Of a stretch of 64,000 nt of DNA, positions 42,305 to 53,557 are shown one piece after another (positions within the stretch are counted from its first letter, which is position 1; every line of letters starts with the position of its first letter). Below the pieces are notes generated by a model. The model was not told the DNA's origin, searched no databases, and worked only from the letters and a program-made list of their open reading frames with translations. A program made the position numbers and the translations under genes. Location: assembly GCF_000739085.1 (NCBI RefSeq), contig NZ_CP009110.1, positions 4,402,001 to 4,466,000 of the forward strand, read 5' to 3'. The stretch comes from Amycolatopsis methanolica 239 (GTDB lineage: Bacteria > Actinomycetota > Actinomycetes > Mycobacteriales > Pseudonocardiaceae).

Positions 42305-42411
42305 GTTACCGCAATTTACCGCAAGAGCAAACGTTTTCCCGGCTCACGAGACGAACCCCACTCCTCCACTGTGGAGTCAGAGTGCGGTGTCCAGAAGGGA
42401 CTCCGCCGCCG

Positions 42412-43233
42412 TCAGGGCCGGCGCGCGGTGACAAGCCAGGTGGCCGCGCCGAGCAGCACACCGTCGGGCGTCTCGTGCGGGACGAGCGCCTCGGTCAGCG
42501 CGGCGACCGCCCGCTCGACCGTCTCCGCCGGGTAGCGCTCGAAGATCGCCCGCAGCATCGCGCCGTGGCGCAGGAAGTCGGCCGCTGCCGCCGCGTCGGC
42601 GCCGAGCCGGACCGGCGCCCGGACCTCGTCCACGGCGATGCCGGTCAGCCCCGCACCGGTCAGCAGCTCGCGCAGGTAGCCCGGCCGGGCGAACGAGAAC
42701 GGTCCGGGGCCGGGCGGGGCGGCGCCGGTCGTGTCGACGTGCGGGGCGATCGCGTCCAGCGCCAGCACCCGGTGCTCGTTCTCGCGCAGGTCCTGCCAGC
42801 ACAGGAACGCCAGCCGCCCGCCCGGCCGCAGCGCCCGCGTGACGTTGGTGAAGGCGGCGAGCGGGTCGTCGAAGAACATCACGCCGAACCGGCTGAGCGC
42901 GACGTCGAACGAGCCCGCGCCGAAGTCGTGGACCTGCACGTCGGCCTGCTCGAACCGCACCCCGTCGAGCCCGGCGGCGCGCTCCCGCGCCACGGCGAGC
43001 ATCGGGCCGGACAGGTCCGCGCCGAGGACGGCCGCGCCCCGCCCGGCCGCGAGCAGCGTCGTGGTGCCGCAGCCGCAGCCGATGTCGAGGACCCGCTCGC
43101 CCGGCTCGATGCGGGCGGCGTCGAGGAGGTGCGGGGTCAGGTGCGCGAGCATCGCGTCGTAGTGCTCGGCGTGGCCGGCCCAATAGCGGCCGGTGTCGCC
43201 GTTCCAGTCGCGTGCCTCGTCCTCGTTCGCCAT
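42412..43233 (-). CDS. Class I SAM-dependent methyltransferase
   Basis: A 273-residue Rossmann-fold methyltransferase: motif I VLDIGCGCGTTTLLAAGRGAAVLGADLSGPM (residues ~47-78), motif II near FEQADVQVHDFGAGSFDVALSRFGVMFF, then RALRPGGRLAFLCWQDL (motif III). It resembles UbiE/Methyltransf_11 proteins. Substrate unknown. ATG at 43233; it stands alone, divergent from the DoxX gene. Confidence 0.93.
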   Translation of the reverse strand: MANEDEARDWNGDTGRYWAGHAEHYDAMLAHLTPHLLDAARIEPGERVLDIGCGCGTTTLLAAGRGAAVLGADLSGPMLAVARERAAGLDGVRFEQADVQVHDFGAGSFDVALSRFGVMFFDDPLAAFTNVTRALRPGGRLAFLCWQDLRENEHRVLALDAIAPHVDTTGAAPPGPGPFSFARPGYLRELLTGAGLTGIAVDEVRAPVRLGADAAAAADFLRHGAMLRAIFERYPAETVERAVAALTEALVPHETPDGVLLGAATWLVTARRP

Positions 43234-43292
43234 GCGGTCACGTTAGCCCGCGCCGCCTCGTCCGGTGGGTGAGACGAAAGGAGGCGTGTCAG

Positions 43293-43658
43293 GTGAACGT
43301 CGTGTTGTGGATCTGCCAGGGGCTGCTCGCGGCGCTGTTCCTGGTGTCCGGATCGCTCAAGTCCACCCAGTCGAAGCAGCGGATGCTCGACACCGGCCAG
43401 ACCGGGGTGGTGTTCTTCCCGCTGCCCGTCATCCGGGTGGTCGCCGCCGCGGAACTGGCCGCGGTGCTCGGGCTGGTCCTGCCCGGGGCGACCGGCATCG
43501 CGCCCGTGCTCACCCCGGCCGCCGCGATCGGGCTCGCCGTCGTGATGACCGGGGCGGCGATCAGCCACGCGAAGCTGGGCGAGTACCGCACGAGCGCCCT
43601 CAACCTGCTGGTGCTGGCGGTCTGCGTGTTCGTGGCGGTGGGGCGGCTGGCGGGGTAG
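43293..43658 (+). CDS. DoxX-family membrane protein
   Basis: A 121-residue protein with four hydrophobic helices (~4-22, 45-65, 72-90, 98-118) and the DoxX-like start VLWICQGLLAALFLVSGSLKSTQSKQRMLDTGQTGV, of the DoxX_2 type. Members take part in membrane redox or stress reactions but the biochemistry is unclear. GTG at 43293 follows AAAGGAGG, so this start is preferred to earlier ones in the frame. Confidence 0.85.
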   Translation: MNVVLWICQGLLAALFLVSGSLKSTQSKQRMLDTGQTGVVFFPLPVIRVVAAAELAAVLGLVLPGATGIAPVLTPAAAIGLAVVMTGAAISHAKLGEYRTSALNLLVLAVCVFVAVGRLAG

Positions 43659-43671
43659 GTAACCTGCCGGT

Positions 43672-44181
43672 ATGGCCTACTCGCGCCCCGCCGCGCCGGA
43701 CGATCTGCGTCCGCTCGAGGTGTTCGGCAACTCGGCGCGCTTCCTCCACGGCGAGGATCACTTCGGCACGCCCTGGTCGGCCCGCAGTTGGCTGGCCGAG
43801 CACGAACTGGGTGAGCTGACGCTGGACGAGCGGGATCTGGCGCGGCTGGCCCGGTTCCGCGAGACGCTGCGCGACCACCTGGACGGCGTGGACGTCGCCG
43901 CCGAGCTGAACGAGTTCGCGGCCGCGACGGTCGGCGGTCCGCGCTGGCCGGGCCCCGCGCTGGCCCCGGCGGGCGAGGGCGTTGACGGCCTCATCGCGCG
44001 GCTGCTCGACGTGCTGTTCCGCGCCGAGGTGACCGGCCGTGCACGGCGGCTGAAGCCGTGCCGCGCGCCGGAGTGCCGGTGGCTGTTCTACGACCGCTCC
44101 CCAGCCGGCAACAGCGTCTGGTGCAGCATGGACATCTGCGGGGCGCGGCACAAGATGCGGGCCTACCGGTCCCGCGCCTGA
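43672..44181 (+). CDS. CGNR zinc-finger (ABATE-domain) protein
   Basis: A 169-residue protein of the ABATE/CGNR group. The N-terminal domain binds an unknown ligand (VFGNSARFLHGEDHFGTP). The C-terminal zinc finger is CRAPECRWLFYDRSPAGNSVWCSMDICGARHKMRAYRSR, where four cysteines (C-x4-C and C-x4-C) bind zinc; the eponymous CGNR reads CGAR here. Putative stress-related DNA-binding regulators. It lies 13 bp after the DoxX gene, so the two are probably co-transcribed; possibly it regulates the DoxX protein's pathway. Confidence 0.85.
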   Translation: MAYSRPAAPDDLRPLEVFGNSARFLHGEDHFGTPWSARSWLAEHELGELTLDERDLARLARFRETLRDHLDGVDVAAELNEFAAATVGGPRWPGPALAPAGEGVDGLIARLLDVLFRAEVTGRARRLKPCRAPECRWLFYDRSPAGNSVWCSMDICGARHKMRAYRSRA

Positions 44182-45024
44182 TCAGCCCAGCCGCAGCCGC
44201 TCCCCCAGCTTCGCGATGTAGGCCGCGACCTGATCGGCGTCCCGGTCCGGCAGTCCGAACAGCACCTCGGTGACCCCGAGCGACCGCCAGTGCGCGAGCA
44301 CCTCCGCGTCCGGCCGCCCGGCCAGCGCGACCACCCGCGGCTCGCCCGCCCGGCCCGCGTCCTGCCAGATCTTGCGCAGCAGCCGCACCTTGTCGTCCAG
44401 CTCGTGGTCCCTGGGCGTGGTCAGCCAGCCGTCGGCGGAGCGCGCGATCCAGGCGAACGTCCGCTCGGTGCCGCCCGCGCCGATCACCACCGGCACGTCG
44501 CCGGCCGGCTTCGGCCATGCCCACGAGGGACCGAACCGGACGTGGGCGCCCTCGTAGGCGGCCTCCTCGTCGGTCCACAGCGCCCGCATCGCCTCCAGGT
44601 ACTCGCGCACCACCGCGCGCCGCTGCCCTGCCGGGACGCCGTGGTCGGTCAGCTCGTCGACGTTCCACCCGAACCCGGCGCCGAGCACGACCCGGCCGCC
44701 GGACAGGTGGTCGAGCGAGGCGATCGTCTTGGCCAGGGTGATCGGGTCGTGCTCGGCGGGCAGCGCGACCGCGGTCGACAGGGTGATCCGCGTTGTCACC
44801 GAGGCCGCCGTGGCGAGCGCGACCCACGGGTCCAGGGTGCGCAGGTACCGGTCGTCGGGCAGCTCGGCGGTGCCGGTGCCCGGGTGCGCCGCCTCCCGCC
44901 GGACCGGGATGTGCGTGTGCTCCGGCACCGCGAACGAGTCGAACCCGGCGTCTTCGGCCGCCTTCGCCGCCGCGGCCGGCGTGATCCCGCGGTCACTGGT
45001 GAACAGCACGACCCCGAACCGCAC
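44182..45024 (-). CDS. LLM-class F420-dependent oxidoreductase
   Basis: A 280-residue luciferase-like monooxygenase-fold enzyme using F420: FGVVLFTSDRGITPAAAAKAAEDAGFDSFAVPEHTHIPV at the N-terminus, LDPWVALATAASVTTRITLSTAVALPAEHDPITLAKTIASLDHLSGGRVVLGAGFGWN (residues ~65-120), and DVPVVIGAGGTERTFAWIARSADGWL. GTG at 45024 follows GGGAGGCTGTC. A 22-bp palindrome stands 20 bp upstream, shared with the divergent molybdoenzyme operon. Confidence 0.92.
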   Translation of the reverse strand: MRFGVVLFTSDRGITPAAAAKAAEDAGFDSFAVPEHTHIPVRREAAHPGTGTAELPDDRYLRTLDPWVALATAASVTTRITLSTAVALPAEHDPITLAKTIASLDHLSGGRVVLGAGFGWNVDELTDHGVPAGQRRAVVREYLEAMRALWTDEEAAYEGAHVRFGPSWAWPKPAGDVPVVIGAGGTERTFAWIARSADGWLTTPRDHELDDKVRLLRKIWQDAGRAGEPRVVALAGRPDAEVLAHWRSLGVTEVLFGLPDRDADQVAAYIAKLGERLRLG

Positions 45025-45043
45025 GACAGCCTCCCGTCTCCGA

Positions 45044-45065
45044 TTACTAGAACACGTTCTAGTAA
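45044..45065. promoter_or_regulatory. KstR-like palindromic operator
   Basis: Arms TTACTAGAAC (45044-45053) and GTTCTAGTAA (45056-45065) around AC. The core TAGAAC-N2-GTTCTA matches the general form reported for KstR, a TetR regulator of steroid catabolism in actinobacteria. It is 20 bp before the LLM start and 40 bp before the molybdoenzyme start, so it can control both. Confidence 0.7.
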
Positions 45066-45104
45066 AGCACGGCATAGACTCGCGGGACGAGGAAGGGGAA
45101 GCGG

Positions 45105-45704
45105 ATGGGGATTGTGACACCCGGGTTCCAGGGCCGGGCGCGGTCGGCGGACGACAAGCTGCCGCCGGGGCAGTACCTGGTGGAGGACTTCCCCGTCCTC
45201 TCCGCCGGGCCGGCGCCCCGGGTGCGGCTGGAGAACTGGCGCTTCACGGTCACCACCGAGACCGGGCAGAAGCACGAGTGGACGTGGGCGGACCTCAAGA
45301 CGCTGCCGTCGGAGACGCCGACGGTGGACATCCACTGCGTGACGCGGTGGTCGAAGTTCGGCACCAGCTGGCGCGGCGTCTCGCTGGACACCCTGCTGGC
45401 GGACGTGGACACCGCCGCCGACTACGTGATGGCCGAATCCCACGGCGGGTACACGACCAACCTGCCGCTGGAGGACCTGCTCGACGGCCAGGCGTGGATC
45501 GCCTACGAGTTCGAGGGCGAGGACCTGCCCGCCGAGCACGGCGGCCCGGCCCGGCTGCTGGTGCCGCACCTGTACTTCTGGAAGTCGGCGAAGTGGGTCA
45601 AGGGCCTGCGGCTGATGCTGGACGACGACCTGGGCTTCTGGGAGGCCGCAGGCTACCACAGCTACGGCGACCCGTGGCGCGAGCAGCGCTACCAGGGGGA
45701 CTGA
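45105..45704 (+). CDS. Sulfite-oxidase-like molybdopterin oxidoreductase
   Basis: A 199-residue single-domain molybdoenzyme: VRLENWRFTVTTETG, WADLKTLPSETPTVDIHCVTRWSKFGTSWRGVSLDTLL with the molybdenum-ligand cysteine at C78, GGYTTNLPLEDLLDGQAWIAYEFEGEDLPAEHGGPARLLVPHLYFWKSAKWVKGL. It has no dimer domain or signal peptide, unlike sulfite oxidase, and resembles the small cytosolic enzymes found with a ferredoxin reductase. Downstream genes supply the probable electron partner. Confidence 0.92.
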   Translation: MGIVTPGFQGRARSADDKLPPGQYLVEDFPVLSAGPAPRVRLENWRFTVTTETGQKHEWTWADLKTLPSETPTVDIHCVTRWSKFGTSWRGVSLDTLLADVDTAADYVMAESHGGYTTNLPLEDLLDGQAWIAYEFEGEDLPAEHGGPARLLVPHLYFWKSAKWVKGLRLMLDDDLGFWEAAGYHSYGDPWREQRYQGD

Positions 45705-45705
45705 C

Positions 45706-46437
45706 GTGGTCCAGGGCAAACTGGCGTGGCGAGTGGGACGGCTCGCCGAGGTCCGCGACGAGACGCCCACCGCGCGCACGCTCGTGCTGGACGTGCCCGG
45801 CTGGCCAGGGCATCTGGCCGGGCAGCACGTCGACGTCCGGCTCACCGCCGAGGACGGCTACAGCACCACGCGCACGTACTCGATCGCCGCGCCCGCAGAC
45901 GGCGAGCGCGTCGAGATCACCGTGCAGCGGGTGCCCGGCGGCGAGGTGTCGCCGTTCCTGACCGAGGTGTTCGCGCCCGGCGACCCCGTCGAGCTGCGCG
46001 GCCCGGTAGGCGGCTGGTTCGTGTGGCGGCCGGCGTCACGCGATCCGGTGCTGCTGGTCGCGGGCGGCGCCGGGATCGTGCCGCTGATGGCGATGGTCCG
46101 CGCCCGGCGCCAGGCGGGCAGCAGGACGCCGTTCAAGCTGCTGTACTCGGTACGCACCCCGGAGGACGTGTACTACGCAGGCGAGTTGCGCCGCCCGGAG
46201 GCCGGGCTGGACGTCACGTTCGTCTACTCGCGCAAGGGCCCGGCGGACTGGCCGGGCGAGCCGCACCGGATCGGGGTGGCCGACGTCAACAACGCCGGCT
46301 GGCCCGCGGAGTTCGCGCCGCAGTGCTTCGTGTGCGGGCCCACCGGGTTCGTCGAGGCGGTGGCCAACATACTCGTCGCGCTCGGCCACGCCCCGCGGCG
46401 CGTCAAGACCGAACGCTTCGGGCCCAGCGGGAGCTGA
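45706..46437 (+). CDS. Ferredoxin-NAD(P) reductase-type flavoprotein
   Basis: A 243-residue FNR-family protein with a FAD domain (residues ~5-100: LAGQHVDVRLTAEDGYSTTRTYSIAAPADGERVEITVQ, with the RxYS motif) and an NAD domain (VLLVAGGAGIVPLMAMVRAR, ~118-137; QCFVCGPTGFVEAV). No iron-sulfur domain is fused. GTG at 45706 lies 1 bp after the molybdoenzyme stop. It should pass electrons between NAD(P)H and the molybdoenzyme. Confidence 0.92.
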   Translation: MVQGKLAWRVGRLAEVRDETPTARTLVLDVPGWPGHLAGQHVDVRLTAEDGYSTTRTYSIAAPADGERVEITVQRVPGGEVSPFLTEVFAPGDPVELRGPVGGWFVWRPASRDPVLLVAGGAGIVPLMAMVRARRQAGSRTPFKLLYSVRTPEDVYYAGELRRPEAGLDVTFVYSRKGPADWPGEPHRIGVADVNNAGWPAEFAPQCFVCGPTGFVEAVANILVALGHAPRRVKTERFGPSGS

Positions 46438-46438
46438 C

Positions 46439-46708
46439 ATGAGCGAGCCCTTCGAAGACGGCAACGTCCTGGCCGGCCCGGCCGGCGAGATCTTCGCCGT
46501 GGACATCACCGCCGCCACGACCCGCTGCGTGGCCTGCGGCCGCGTCGACGCGGTCGCGTCGCTGCGCGTCTACCGGCACGCGCCGGGCCTGGTGGCCCGC
46601 TGCGCCGGCTGCGACGCCGTGGTGCTGAAGCTGGTGCGCGGCCCGGACGCGGCGTGGCTGGACCTCACCGGGACGTCCAGCCTGCGGGTGCCGCTGCCCG
46701 GAGCCTGA
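46439..46708 (+). CDS. DUF6510 zinc-ribbon protein
   Basis: An 89-residue protein. Two CxxC pairs, RCVACGRVD and RCAGCDAVV, form a probable zinc ribbon flanked by EDGNVLAGPAGEIFAVD and LDLTGTSSLRVPL. It matches the DUF6510 family, which recurs beside this molybdoenzyme-reductase pair. It starts 1 bp after the reductase stop. Role unknown; it may be a small electron carrier-like adaptor or metal chaperone, but the cysteines fit zinc better than an iron-sulfur cluster. Confidence 0.83.
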   Translation: MSEPFEDGNVLAGPAGEIFAVDITAATTRCVACGRVDAVASLRVYRHAPGLVARCAGCDAVVLKLVRGPDAAWLDLTGTSSLRVPLPGA

Positions 46709-46713
46709 TGGGC

Positions 46714-46751
46714 GCGTGTGCCGGGAGTCGCGGCCGGCTCCCGGCGCACGC
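46714..46751. terminator. Bidirectional hairpin between convergent genes
   Basis: Left arm GCGTGTGCCGGGAG (46714-46727) pairs with CTCCCGGCGCACGC (46738-46751), 14 bp with one G-T pair, loop 10 nt. It separates the DUF6510 gene from the convergent acetate transporter and would end both transcripts. Confidence 0.75.
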
Positions 46752-46763
46752 TCGCGACCACCG

Positions 46764-47456
46764 TCAGGACAGCAGCGGCCTGCCCAGCGGCGGGAAGGGT
46801 TTGCGGGCTCCCATCGCGGTGAGCCCGACGTTGACGAAGGCGTAGAACCCCAGCGCGGCGAACGCCAGGACCACGTACCCGGAGAACTTGAACAGGGACG
46901 CGTCGCCCACGTGCAGCGCCGTCGCGCCCAGTGCCAGCGCGGCCACCACGAGCCCGACGATCAGCGGGTAGACCGCAGGCAACCGCAGGCACGGCACCAG
47001 GAGGAACACGAACAGGCACGCCCAGCAGATGAAGAACATCTCCTGCGTCTGGACCGCCACCTCGGGCCGCAGCCCGAACCAGTTGTGCGTCAGGCCGAGC
47101 AGCAACCCGCCCAGACTCAGCCAGAACCCGCCGAACGTTCCGGTGATGCCGGCGACCATCGTCTGCCCCAGCAGCACCGCCCACACCGTGGAGATGATCA
47201 GCCCGACGCCGGTCGCGAAGAGCACGATGGGCAGCACCGCGCCGAGCGCGGCCAGCGGGAGCATCACCCCGGTCAGCGCGATGCCCAGTGCCAGGGACCC
47301 GACCGCGAAGATCGGCAGGGCCAGGATCAGCGGATCTCCGCCCGCGCCGACCACGACGCTGGCCGGGTGACCGGGAGCTTCGACGATCGCCCGCAGGTCC
47401 TGGACGTGGGGAACGGATTCCGGATGGACGTTGGTGCTTTGCGTTGTCTCTGACAT
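46764..47456 (-). CDS. GPR1/FUN34/YaaH (SatP)-type acetate transporter
   Basis: A 230-residue protein with six membrane helices of the AceTr family (acetate/succinate:H+ symport). Recognisable are PLILALPIFAVGSLALGIAL and TFGGFWLSLGGLLLGLTHNWFGL. The canonical NPAPLGL motif at the first helix is replaced by GGDPLILALPIF. ATG at 47456 follows GAGGTGGAACGTC. It lies 25 bp after groEL on the same strand, making it the likely last gene of the mim operon, for uptake or export of an acetate-like product. Confidence 0.85.
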   Translation of the reverse strand: MSETTQSTNVHPESVPHVQDLRAIVEAPGHPASVVVGAGGDPLILALPIFAVGSLALGIALTGVMLPLAALGAVLPIVLFATGVGLIISTVWAVLLGQTMVAGITGTFGGFWLSLGGLLLGLTHNWFGLRPEVAVQTQEMFFICWACLFVFLLVPCLRLPAVYPLIVGLVVAALALGATALHVGDASLFKFSGYVVLAFAALGFYAFVNVGLTAMGARKPFPPLGRPLLS

Positions 47457-47481
47457 GACGTTCCACCTCACGGGCACGGGA

Positions 47482-50223
<2,742 letters not shown>

Positions 50224-50227
<4 letters not shown>

Positions 50228-50940
50228 CGTGCACCCTCCTGTTCTCCGATGTGCGGGTACCGCACGCGCAGCATGTCCCGGCAGACCCCGGAGTTGGCCT
50301 CCTGGCCGGCCCGCGTCAGCCGCGCGAATCCCAGGTGCCGCGCGGCGTCCGCCGGCGGCACCGCCTCGCCGGTCTCCGGGTCGACGAGCAGCGGGTCGCC
50401 GTCCCCGCACGGCAGCCCGAGTTCCCGGCGCCTGGCCCGCAGCCGTTCCCGGTCCTGGCTCGGGGGCACCTCGCCCAGCGTCATCCGCGCCAGCCGCTCA
50501 CCATCCACACCGGACCTGCGCAGCGCCCGGCAGACCCGGTCGGTGCCGGCGAGCACCGCCTTCCGGACGAACGTGGCTCGCAGCTCGTCCAGCTCGTTCA
50601 CCGCCTCGCCCGCGAACGACGCCACGAACCCCGCCCGCGCCGCGACGCCCCGGTTGATCACCTCGGCCGCGAAGTGGTCGACCAGGCGCACCTCGACGCT
50701 CCGGACGCCGGGCACCGCGGACACGGCGTCGTAGGCGTCGGCGACCATCAGGAACGCGAAGTTCGGCGCGCAGAAGTAGGTCGGCAACCGAAGCTCCACC
50801 GCCGCCCGGCCGCCGTCCACCTCGCACCGCGCGACGAACCCGAGATCGGTGAGCGGCTCGTCCAGCTCGGGATCACGGACGGTGCCCAGCGCGTGCCACA
50901 CCGCGGCGTGGCACGCGCGGACCTCCTCGAGGGCGGTCAC
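50224..50940 (-). CDS. DUF59/MIP18-type protein of the mim operon
   Basis: A 238-residue protein. Residues ~8-110 are a DUF59 domain: VWHALGTVRDPELDEPLTDLGFVARCEVDGGRAAVELRLPTYFCAPNFAFLMVADAYDAVSAVPGVRSVEVRLVDHF, with the conserved Cys in YFCAPNF. DUF59 proteins help iron-sulfur or di-iron centre assembly. The C-terminal ~125 residues are unassigned. GTG at 50940 overlaps the amidohydrolase stop. A role in metal loading of MimA or MimB is inferred. Confidence 0.83.
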
Positions 50941-51974
50941 GGGTTCGGCACGCCGACGGGCTCGACCACCTTCGGCGCCTCGAGCCGGAGCTCCGCGGGC
51001 ACGTCGACGTCGTAGAGCCGGGCGGCGTTCAGTCCGAGGATCTTCTTCTTCTGCTCCACCGTCAGCGGCGCGAAGTCGGACAGCTCCTCGTCGGCGGGCA
51101 TCTGCCAGTCGACGAAGCCCTCGACCTGCCACTTCGGCTCCCAGATCGCGTAGTCGGCGCCGAAGATCAGCTTGTCCTCGCCGAGCCAGAACATCAGCTC
51201 GCCCATCACCTTCGCGAAGAACTTCGGCCGGGCGTGCATGAGCCCGCCGACGACGACCGCGAGGCCGGCGTAGACGTTGCGCTCCTGCGTGGCCATGAAG
51301 CAGAAGTCCTCGATGCGCGGCAGGCCGACGTGCTCGACGATGAAGTTGAGCCCCTGGAAGCTGGTCGAGGCACGGTCCACATCGGACATGTCGAACGCGT
51401 CCTTGTCCAGCGGCCAGATCGTCGGGCCCTTGTGCACGTGGATGTTCTTGACGCCCAGCTCCTCGCACCTCTCCAGGTAACGGAACGCCTCCGGGTCCTT
51501 CAGGCTCCAGCCGCGGGAGTCGCCCAGCCACTCGGCGGTGTAGAGCTTGACACCCTTGCAGCCGTAGCGCTTGACCCGTTCCTCGAACGCCTTCATGCCC
51601 GCGTCGCCCTCCCGCGGGTCGAAGTAGGTGTTGACGAGGAACTTGCCCGGGTGCTTCTCGGCCAGCGCCGCGTCGACCTCGGTGGTGTTGAAGCCGTTCT
51701 TGTACCACTGCCGCAGGTTCGTCGGCTGGAAGATCGCGACGTCCACGTGCCCGGCCTCGAACAGGTCGTGCATCATCAGTTCCTCGGAGTACTTCTGGAA
51801 CCGGTCGATCGGCCAGTGCGTGTCCGCCGGGCCCAGGCCCTGGTAGGCGTGGAAGCACTCGATCCAGCCCTTGGCGTACTCCTCCTGCCCCTCGACCCAG
51901 TTCTCCGGGCTCGCGTCCCAGAAGTGGGTGTGCCCGTCGACCACGAAGTACTTCTCGCCGTCCTTTTCGTACAT
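50937..51974 (-). CDS. Amidohydrolase-2 family protein of the mim operon
   Basis: A 345-residue TIM-barrel hydrolase: N-terminal VVDGHTHFWDASPENW (HxH metal motif at H15 and H17), GVKLYTAEWLG, HVHKGPTIWPL, FIVEHVGLP, and FGADYAIWEPKW near the end with the catalytic Asp. Related proteins are always found in mim/prm operons, and a metal-dependent hydrolase or decarboxylase role is expected; the natural substrate is not known. ATG at 51974. Confidence 0.9.
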   Translation of the reverse strand: MYEKDGEKYFVVDGHTHFWDASPENWVEGQEEYAKGWIECFHAYQGLGPADTHWPIDRFQKYSEELMMHDLFEAGHVDVAIFQPTNLRQWYKNGFNTTEVDAALAEKHPGKFLVNTYFDPREGDAGMKAFEERVKRYGCKGVKLYTAEWLGDSRGWSLKDPEAFRYLERCEELGVKNIHVHKGPTIWPLDKDAFDMSDVDRASTSFQGLNFIVEHVGLPRIEDFCFMATQERNVYAGLAVVVGGLMHARPKFFAKVMGELMFWLGEDKLIFGADYAIWEPKWQVEGFVDWQMPADEELSDFAPLTVEQKKKILGLNAARLYDVDVPAELRLEAPKVVEPVGVPNP

Positions 51975-52007
51975 TCTCCTGCCCTCACTCCGTTGTGGTG
52001 GTCGGCG

Positions 52008-52379
52008 TCAGCGGATCGGTTTGAGGTCGAAGTCGAGGTACTCGGCCGCGTCCTCCGGGTTGGCGAACATGATCGTCCGATCGTCCAGGTGCACCATCCG
52101 GCCGTAGTGGGTGGACATGCTCTCCTCGAACTCGGCGGAGTTGAACCAGCCCTCCTCCTCGCCCGCGGCCTCGTCGATCTCGCTGTAGACCACGTCCATC
52201 CGGTTGCGGGCGTCCACGCGGATCATCGACGGCAGATGGGTGATCTGCACGTTGTCCTTGGCGCCCATCACCTCGGCCACGATCACGCCGACCTGGTTGT
52301 TCATCAAGGTGAAGCCGCACATGTTGGTCGCGGTGTTGTCGGACTTGAACGGGCTCTCGGCGCGCACTTGGGTTGTCAC
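52008..52379 (-). CDS. mimD: Propane monooxygenase coupling (effector) protein MimD/PrmD
   Basis: A 123-residue MmoB/DmpM-family effector: MCGFTLMNNQVGVIVAEVMGAKDNVQITHLPSMIRVDARNRMDVVYSEIDEAAGEE (residues ~20-75). It carries no cofactor and binds the hydroxylase to allow electron transfer and oxygen gating. GTG at 52379 overlaps the mimC stop by 4 bp. Confidence 0.93.
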   Translation of the reverse strand: MTTQVRAESPFKSDNTATNMCGFTLMNNQVGVIVAEVMGAKDNVQITHLPSMIRVDARNRMDVVYSEIDEAAGEEEGWFNSAEFEESMSTHYGRMVHLDDRTIMFANPEDAAEYLDFDLKPIR

Positions 52380-53545
52380 TGGGCCAGCTCCTTCGGTGCT
52401 TGCAGACGCAGGTCGGACAGGATGCCGCTGAAGCGGCTCTTCACGCGGTCGAGTCCGTCCTCGAAGCGGGACGGTTTGGCGTCGGGCTGCGACCACAGCG
52501 GCTGCAGCGTCCTGGCGGCGCCGATGCAGCGCGGAACCCAGGTGCTCAGCCAGTCCTGCATGATCTTCGTGTTGTGCTCGGCGAACTCGCGGTCGTCGAC
52601 GAGCAGCTCGAACATGACGCGGGTGTAGCGCAGGTCGCGTTCGGCGTAGTCGTACTCCTCGGCCCCGATGAGGGTCGGGGTCACGAAGTCGCCGTTGGCC
52701 GGCGCCGCCTGCTGCACGAGGTTGCTGCGGAACAGCTCCCCGACCAGCGGCTCGAACACGATGTTGGCGGCGAAGACCGCCTCGCACCAGTCGTCGATCG
52801 CGGTCAGCTGCTCGGCGACCTCCCGCACGCCCTGCCAGGCCGGGTCGTCGTTCCACGTCGCCAGGTGCGCCGTGCCGTCGAAGCCCTCGATCTCCTCGGT
52901 GAGGGTGAGGTTGTACAGCGCCAGGTCCTGCGCCGCCCGGATCTTGTGCATGCTGTTGACCGAGATCGCGTTGTTGTGCATGTTCGTCGGGGCGCGCCGG
53001 TTGGCGTTGGCGAACAGGTACAGGCCCAGCCCGTGGTCGACGTGCATCCACGCCCCGACGTGCTGCGCCACGAATTGGGTCCAGTTGCGGTTCCACTGGT
53101 CGAAGGCGTGCGATTGGCGGGCCGCCTCGACGTTCTGGTTGAGCTGGCGCACCACGTTGGCGTTGTAGCGGTAGAGCGTGAGCTCCCACTCCTCGTTCGG
53201 GTCGCGGAACTCGTGCCAGCCCAGCGCGGGCCAGTCGTAGCCCTTGCCGCCCGAGCCCGGCCCGCGTTCCGGCACCGGCCGGTCCGAGCCCCACGCCTTG
53301 AGCACGGTCCATTCGAGCGGGTAGCCGCCACGGCCGTCGGCGAAGGCGTACAACCAGCCCTGGGACAGGTAGTGCCGCGGGTCGGGTTGCACCTCGACGG
53401 TGACGTCCTCGTAGTGGCTCTGCTTGCGCTTGGCCGGGTTGAAGTAGTTGAACCGGCGCGCCCCGGAGTCCGGGAAGACCTTGGCGCCCGCTTCGGCGTC
53501 GGTGAAGACGGGCTTGGGCACGCTGCGTTCCTGCGTCGCTGTCAT
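52376..53545 (-). CDS. mimC: Propane monooxygenase hydroxylase small (beta) subunit MimC/PrmC
   Basis: A 389-residue subunit with the ferritin-like fold of di-iron monooxygenase beta chains but without the metal-binding E-x-x-H pairs. Typical segments: FNYFNPAKRKQSHYEDVTVEVQPDPRHYLSQGWLYAFADGRGGYPLEWTVLKAWG and AHVGAWMHVDHGLGLYLFANANRRAP-like blocks (here VAQHVGAWMHVDHGLGLYLF). It supports the alpha subunit. ATG at 53545, 12 bp after mimB. Confidence 0.94.
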   Translation of the reverse strand: MTATQERSVPKPVFTDAEAGAKVFPDSGARRFNYFNPAKRKQSHYEDVTVEVQPDPRHYLSQGWLYAFADGRGGYPLEWTVLKAWGSDRPVPERGPGSGGKGYDWPALGWHEFRDPNEEWELTLYRYNANVVRQLNQNVEAARQSHAFDQWNRNWTQFVAQHVGAWMHVDHGLGLYLFANANRRAPTNMHNNAISVNSMHKIRAAQDLALYNLTLTEEIEGFDGTAHLATWNDDPAWQGVREVAEQLTAIDDWCEAVFAANIVFEPLVGELFRSNLVQQAAPANGDFVTPTLIGAEEYDYAERDLRYTRVMFELLVDDREFAEHNTKIMQDWLSTWVPRCIGAARTLQPLWSQPDAKPSRFEDGLDRVKSRFSGILSDLRLQAPKELAQ

Positions 53546-53557
53546 GGGCTTGTTCCT

